A stretch of DNA of 64,000 bases, taken from positions 52,665,386-52,729,385 of the forward strand of contig CM049322.1 of the NCBI GenBank assembly GCA_026874595.1, written 5' to 3'. Shown here piece after piece: positions 59,106-64,000 of this stretch. The stretch's first letter is position 1, and each line of letters opens with the position of its first letter. The notes below the pieces were generated by a model. It saw only the letters and a list, made by a program, of their open reading frames with translations. It made no database searches and was not told the origin of the DNA. Source of the DNA: Sipunculus nudus (Eukaryota > Annelida > Sipuncula > Golfingiida > Sipunculidae). Both the position numbers and the translations under genes were made by a program.

Positions 59106-59925
59106 CAATCGTTAAAGTAATTAGTCAAGCCTATCATTGTCTTCAGTGACCACAATCCCCTCACGTTCATGAGCAAGTTAAAGTGTAAAAATTAAGGATT
59201 GTTGAGAGGGTGTTTGTTTTTACAGTATAACAATCTTGAAATCAGACATATTAAAGGGAAAGACAATGTACTTTCTGTTTGATTATCGAGATGTTTATGA
59301 AATGTTGTAAACGAGATGTTTGTGTAATGTTGTAAATAATTTAATTTTAAAATATTGTAACAATTTAGTGGCTGTGGTCGCAAAAAGAAAGTATATTCCA
59401 TCGTACACGGAAGAGTGTGAGTCAGTTTGTGGAATTTTCCGATAATTGCAGCAGTTTTAGAACTTCTTCGAAGGTTGTAACGGATGTTACATAGTCTTCA
59501 GTTTGCCTTTGGGATCACTACCAGAACTTCACTTTTGGATTACAACATATTGATTTTGTGATTAAATTGGACTATTATTCTCTGAGGAGATTTATGTGAA
59601 CTGTTGATATGGATTATACGTTTTATAGGACTTTTGTCGCTGTGACAGTGGTGGTATCCGGGTACTGTACACTATATTTATTTTACTGTGTAATTGTATT
59701 GATTTACTGTTATACTGTTGTTATACTGTGATATTGTTATGATTTAGTGTATTGTAATGTAAGGGTTGTTTTAAGAATAAATTATAATTATTTGTTAACA
59801 AAAAACACTGACTCCTTTATTCATTCCCCTCGACATTTCACGCTGCCTACTGCTACCCAATCGGATTTTTTAATCTCCATAATAAAATTTATGCTCGTCA
59901 CGACTGCGTGATCTGTTGTAAAACA
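59106..59925. other. Non-coding; possible LTR-like block
   Basis: From about 59475 the sequence begins TGTAACGGATGTTACA (a short palindrome often seen at LTR starts), contains AATAAA at 59777 and a GT/T-rich tract, and is followed by CTCCTTTATTCATTCC and CTACTGCTACCCAATCGG. No second LTR or primer-binding site was found, so this is only suggestive. Confidence 0.2.
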
Positions 59926-60048
<123 letters not shown>

Positions 60049-60228
60049 GAACATCCGAATTACAGTCACGGACATTTTGCCTACAAAAGTGCTACAAAAG
60101 AGAGGTGCTCTTAATAGGGAAATTATAAATTTACGGGCAATCTGTCAAGGGTCTACACGTAAGTCGCCTTAAAAAACAGGTGTTGCTAGTACAGAGGTGC
60201 CCGTAAGGAGAGGTTCCAACGTATATAA

Positions 60229-60271
60229 ATATATATATATATGTGTGTTTGTGTGGGTGTGTATGTGTGTA
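60229..60271. repeat. (TA)n(GT)n short repeat
   Basis: TATATATATGTGTG then GT-rich. Confidence 0.8.
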
Positions 60272-60620
60272 AAATTATTTATATACACGTTTGCTTCCTC
60301 TTCTTTCTGTCGCTTATATTGTCGAATATAGAACTATACCTGTCATTTTTTATTTAGGAGGCCTTTGCTATATAATTGTGCATCATGTGATAGGAGAGAT
60401 TTGTCACAAAATATTGCTCGATAGCATTCCCTCCGCTAAGTATGTCTTCCTATATTTTCATTGATTGATCGGAGAGTAATTATAAGTCACGCACGCTTAC
60501 TTTATATTCCTAAAACTCATTACCATTACCATTCAATAATTGACCATAGCAAATGGCCTATAAATTACCCGGTGTATCAAGTTCATCAAAACTCCTGTGT
60601 ATTCAGGGGTTTAGAAGGCC

Positions 60621-60665
60621 CACTGAAGATGTCACAGATGCGCTTGAAACATTTATCCTCCTACG
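60621..60665 (+). other. Hammerhead-like core, decayed
   Basis: CACTGAAGATGTCACAGATG followed by CGCTTGAAAC: a CUGANGA and a GAAA separated by 16 bases, but the stem II sides (GTCAC and GCGCT) no longer pair well and no clear cleavage triplet with stem I closure is visible. Confidence 0.25.
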
Positions 60666-61149
60666 TCCGGGTCATACATTTATCAATCACTTACACCCTA
60701 TAACAATTAACTAGATAGATATTCCAACAGATCAGCTGCCGACCGGAAATATGTAAATAATTTTCCATTCTTGGAAACATGCCACTAAACATACGTCGTA
60801 TCAACATCCTTCTGACAACGAGTGTTCACTCATAAACTTTAATAAAGGGAGTGCGGAGAGAGATATTTGTTTTACTTTTAATCGACCGACCACGATCCTA
60901 AAAAAAAACGTTCGAATGCATTTTTTGTTCAAGGCTGGCAACCACGCTAGGTAGTCAAGAGGGTAAACAAAATCATAAAGAAAATATATATCCATCGGCA
61001 AATTTTTGTTTCATAAATATACATTCAGTTAGCAAAAATTAGCAGATACGTGACAAGAGAAAATACATCATGTTTTTGTATTACTAAAAAGAGACTAATA
61101 TTGAAGAGTAACTAAGATAACTTGTGACTTTCAATATTTACAGAGACTA

Positions 61150-61985
61150 CAAGGTCATATTTCAAGGTAAATTGGGGCAAATAATCTTATTTTCCAAATA
61201 TGAATCCATATATAATGCACTTTGATTTAAATCATGTATTGAACGAGTTGTTTTGCATACTGTGGTGTTACAAAATATACTAAATGTGGAACTGGTGATC
61301 TTTAATGTTTTTTAATATTTAGGTCATATTTCATGGCTAAAAGTTTGTATGGGACAAATTATATTAATTTCCCAAAAAAATCCAATTTCATTTTAATCAT
61401 GTATTAATTGAATTGTTTTGCAAACTGGGGTTTTACAAAATATATAAAAGATAGAACTGGTGAAATTTAATACATTTTTTTTAAAGATAAAATTTCATTG
61501 TCAAACGATCAAAATTTTCCAGAATTAAACCAAAATACAATGTACTTTCATTTTGAGCATATATTAAGTGAGTCGATTGTTTTTAAGGGTATGACTTAAG
61601 ACATAAAATGTGGAACAACTGTAAAATATGAAGGCAATTTCAATTTAAAATATCATTTTTGAAATATCATAATGGCTTTACTTTGAGCAATTTAAAATCG
61701 AACACTTGTATTAAAATTCTAAGAAATAATTTGCTGGATTATACCTTATTATTCAATCTAGCAGACTTACTGAGAAGGTTTGTACTAATATATTGCCAAA
61801 GCATTACCTCTCCAAAATTGTGATTTTTTTTTATTTGGTTATCTTAAAGTTAATTTAGAAAATTTGGCAACAGTTCCAATGCCTTTTTAGTCCACTATAG
61901 ACCTGCCAAATTTTATTATTTTCAAAATGAAGCCAAATACAATGCACTTCCATTTTGAATATGTTTGAGATATGTAGATTGTTTT
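61150..61985 (+). repeat. Degenerate tandem repeat, period about 160-175 bp
   Basis: Units share ATGCACTTTGATTT--ATCATGTATT, GTTGTTTTGCA, TTACAAAATATA and GTGGAACTGGTGA. Anchors at about 61284, 61450 and 61609; a further partial unit near 61935. Confidence 0.55.
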
Positions 61986-62100
61986 TTTAGCTGAGCTGAA
62001 TGAAAGTCAGCTAATCACTCTTTGTCCGTCGTATGTCTGTCTGTCTGTCCATTAGTTAGGCACAAATCGGAACCGCAGGATCTGGAATTTTCTAACCTTA
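61986..62100 (-). repeat. Inverted copy of the hairpin end module
   Basis: Reads TTTAGCTGAGCTGAATGAAA, GTCAGCTAATCACTCTTTGT, CCGTCG...GTCTGTCTGTCC, then GGCACAAATC-GAACCGC-GGATCTGGAATTTTC. This matches, in order, the reverse complement of 15320-15475. Confidence 0.6.
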
Positions 62101-62599
62101 CACCAAAGGAGATAAAAAATCATCTCCTTGGGCACTTGAAATTAGGTGACTGTGACCTTAATTCTGTGAACTATAACTAGATAACTTAGTTTTGAGCACC
62201 CAGAGTCACAGAGGGTACACATCTTAATGTTTGATCTAAAAATATCTTTCTGAATGTTAAGGTAGGTTATTAAAATGTCTCCTGGGATATCCAAAAAAGG
62301 TCATTATGACCTACATTCTGTTCCGTTCCTTCCAATTTGAGGTGAATTCTTCTAACCTAACATCTAGGTGGTTCGTAGTAAAATATTCTAAGAAACCTCA
62401 AATAATGTCGCTATTAGCTAATTTCTAAGGACTATGGGTAAAAAAGTACATGAATTTGAGCATTCTGAAAGTCCTTCTACCCACGGTTCATTGTCCCCAG
62501 CAAATATTTTTCACCATATCATAACATAAATAATTATTTCATGCATAGTAATCAGGACTGGTTGTTTTTTGTTCCCAAAGATTGGCGGCACTTTTTTTT

Positions 62600-62900
62600 C
62601 TATTTTCACGCATTTTCCCTCTATATTTTTTAACTGCCAAATTACAGCAGTGTTTTTTAGCTGTCTGTTTTTCATCCAGTTTCCTGAAACCTCATATTTT
62701 TCTTGATCATGACTAGTGATCTCCAGGGAGTGTGGTGGTGCCATTTATAGTATTTCTCTATTTCCATTCATCCCCCCCCCCCCCCACTGTATTTAAAATG
62801 GCAATATTACAGCGAAGGTTACAGTTTATCAGCTCTGTTTTCATCAATTCTCCTGAAACCTGGTGTGTTTATTATGCATCCTTCCACAATCTCCGGGGGA
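62600..62900 (+). repeat. Two-copy diverged repeat, period about 165 bp
   Basis: ATTACAGC-G...GCTGTCTGTTTTTCATCCA-TTTCCTGAAACCT at about 62640 recurs at about 62808. A C14 run lies at 62772-62785. Confidence 0.5.
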
Positions 62901-62969
62901 GACATGTTTTCAGTCCGATATTCTGTCATTGTCTTTGTCAAAACTGCCGATTTTTAGGATTATTATGAC

Positions 62970-64000
62970 CTCTATAACCATAGAAGCATTGTATATTTTG
63001 TTTCTTTAGATTTGACACATCAGTAGTTTCTGTTGTTTTTGTGACTTTGACTTTGTTCTACAAGTCAACTCAGCCGAATGATAATACATTATCTTCAGGA
63101 TTTCTTGTGACTGTGATAATTATTATTTTGTCCCCAAAATTGATTGAAATGTTTTAACCAAGATCTCAGCGGACTTTGAACATTTGTGATCTTTATCCTA
63201 TTCTTCTCTTGAGCAACCTCTATAGACCAGTCATGATCGGGTTAAGTATGCACAAGTTCAATGACCAGTCAATGACCAATCACTTACGGAAGGTTCAGAA
63301 GGTCAAAGGTCAAGATCACATTAAAGTTAATTCCAATATGGCTTTCAAATGATGAAATTTCTCTTGTAAATGTTAAGGTATAAGGGCTTGCTGATCATAT
63401 GAGCGTCATGACCTATGCGTCACTTGTTAAGGTATTAAAGGTATTAGATTGTGAATATCAGTAAACTGTAAAGGTCGTCCAATTACTTAATGAGCCATGC
63501 TCTGTCCTTTGTTCTGTCAGGATTAAACTGGAATGTTTTAGAAAAGAAAAAAAAGATATTGGAACTGTAGATACACCATACTGCGTTACAATAAATGTGA
63601 AAAAATGAAAAAAGGCAAATTAAAGCTGATTATATTTAATAATTGTTGCTGAAAGCGTAAAGTCATATCTTATTTATGTTTTGGACTTGTAATGTGACTT
63701 TGAAGGGGTAATCATTTTTGAAAAAAAAAAGGAATAGGATATTATATATTACTTCAATACTTTCAAGTGCTAAAGCCGAACAAGAAGGTACGGTCTAGCA
63801 AATTATTTCTTAAAAAGTTTCATATATGTTTTCGGTCTTAAATTGTCCCAAGTAAAGCCATTTTCGGATATAGACATTTTACTTAAATTTTCCGTCATCT
63901 TTTACAATTATTCTCCGTTTCATTTATCTTGTAATACTTAAATAAACCAAACAACTCGCTTGATACACGATTCAAATGAAATTATATTCATCATTTGAAA
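62970..64000. other. Non-coding stretch, nothing recognised
   Basis: GTGACTTTGAC / GGTCAAAGGTCAAG-type words suggest more of the degenerate repeat family, but no boundaries or genes are visible. Confidence 0.35.

Overview
The window is AT-rich animal DNA: genes split by introns, GT/AG splice sites, dozens of (TA)n microsatellites and many decayed transposable elements. Secreted C-type lectins built as signal peptide + PAN/apple-like segment + lectin domain, an ILEI/FAM3-type domain, Penelope-like and LINE retroelements, and a dispersed repeat carrying GTCCGTC runs and an AGCTCA...TGAGCT hairpin together suggest a lophotrochozoan, most likely a mollusc (perhaps a bivalve). The species call is inference; nothing looks bacterial or viral.

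Layout. 1-0.25 kb: LINE 3' fragment (+). 0.48-0.86 kb: decayed THAP-like exon (-) with promoter-like words. 3.8-6.5 kb: 5'-truncated, frameshifted LINE (-), with a (TA)n tract at its 3' side. 6.5-9.8 kb: nothing recognisable. 9.8-10.2 and 21.8-22.3 kb: two broken copies of an ILEI-domain exon (-). 10.5-11.0 kb: hAT-like element. 11.9-15.5 kb: nested tandem repeats ending in a hairpin module that recurs inverted at 62 kb. 16.3-17.9 kb: short-period tandem repeats split by a pogo/Tigger-like element. 19.0-19.3 kb: a PAN exon with a one-base frameshift. 26.8-27.2 kb: a near-perfect hairpin between two (TA)n tracts. 30.0-30.65 kb: a possible two-exon secreted Cys-rich peptide (-). 32.7-33.5 kb: Penelope-like element (RT end + GIY-YIG) lying between two (TA)n tracts. 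34.0-34.8 kb: repeats with a hAT-like end.

The gene-bearing core is 36-59 kb, a tandem duplication of a lectin unit. Unit 1 (about 36.0-45.2 kb) holds lectin A; unit 2 (about 45.2-56.8 kb) holds lectin B; unit 3 (about 56.8-59.1 kb) is truncated before any lectin exon. Lectin A (232 aa) and lectin B (231 aa) are each assembled from four exons on the minus strand, all joined in phase 1, with matching exon lengths (43/219/213/224 and 43/216/213/224 bases), no stops, and a conserved TATA-like box. A keeps EPI where B has the sugar-binding EPN motif. Each unit also carries a lone PAN-like exon downstream of the lectin position (C, D, E) that is decaying to a different degree.

Most unusual: intron 3 of lectin A contains an insertion lying inside a (TA)n tract, with long inverted arms. 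One arm has all core elements of a type I hammerhead ribozyme (CTGAAGA, a 6-bp stem II, GAAA, a GTC cleavage site, and a stem I with an internal loop). The Penelope-like element and the 26.8 kb hairpin also sit between (TA)n tracts, suggesting a (TA)n-targeting, ribozyme-bearing retroelement family. The same intron also carries a 144-bp TTAA-flanked hairpin element absent from lectin B. The two lectins are the only genes I judge intact.
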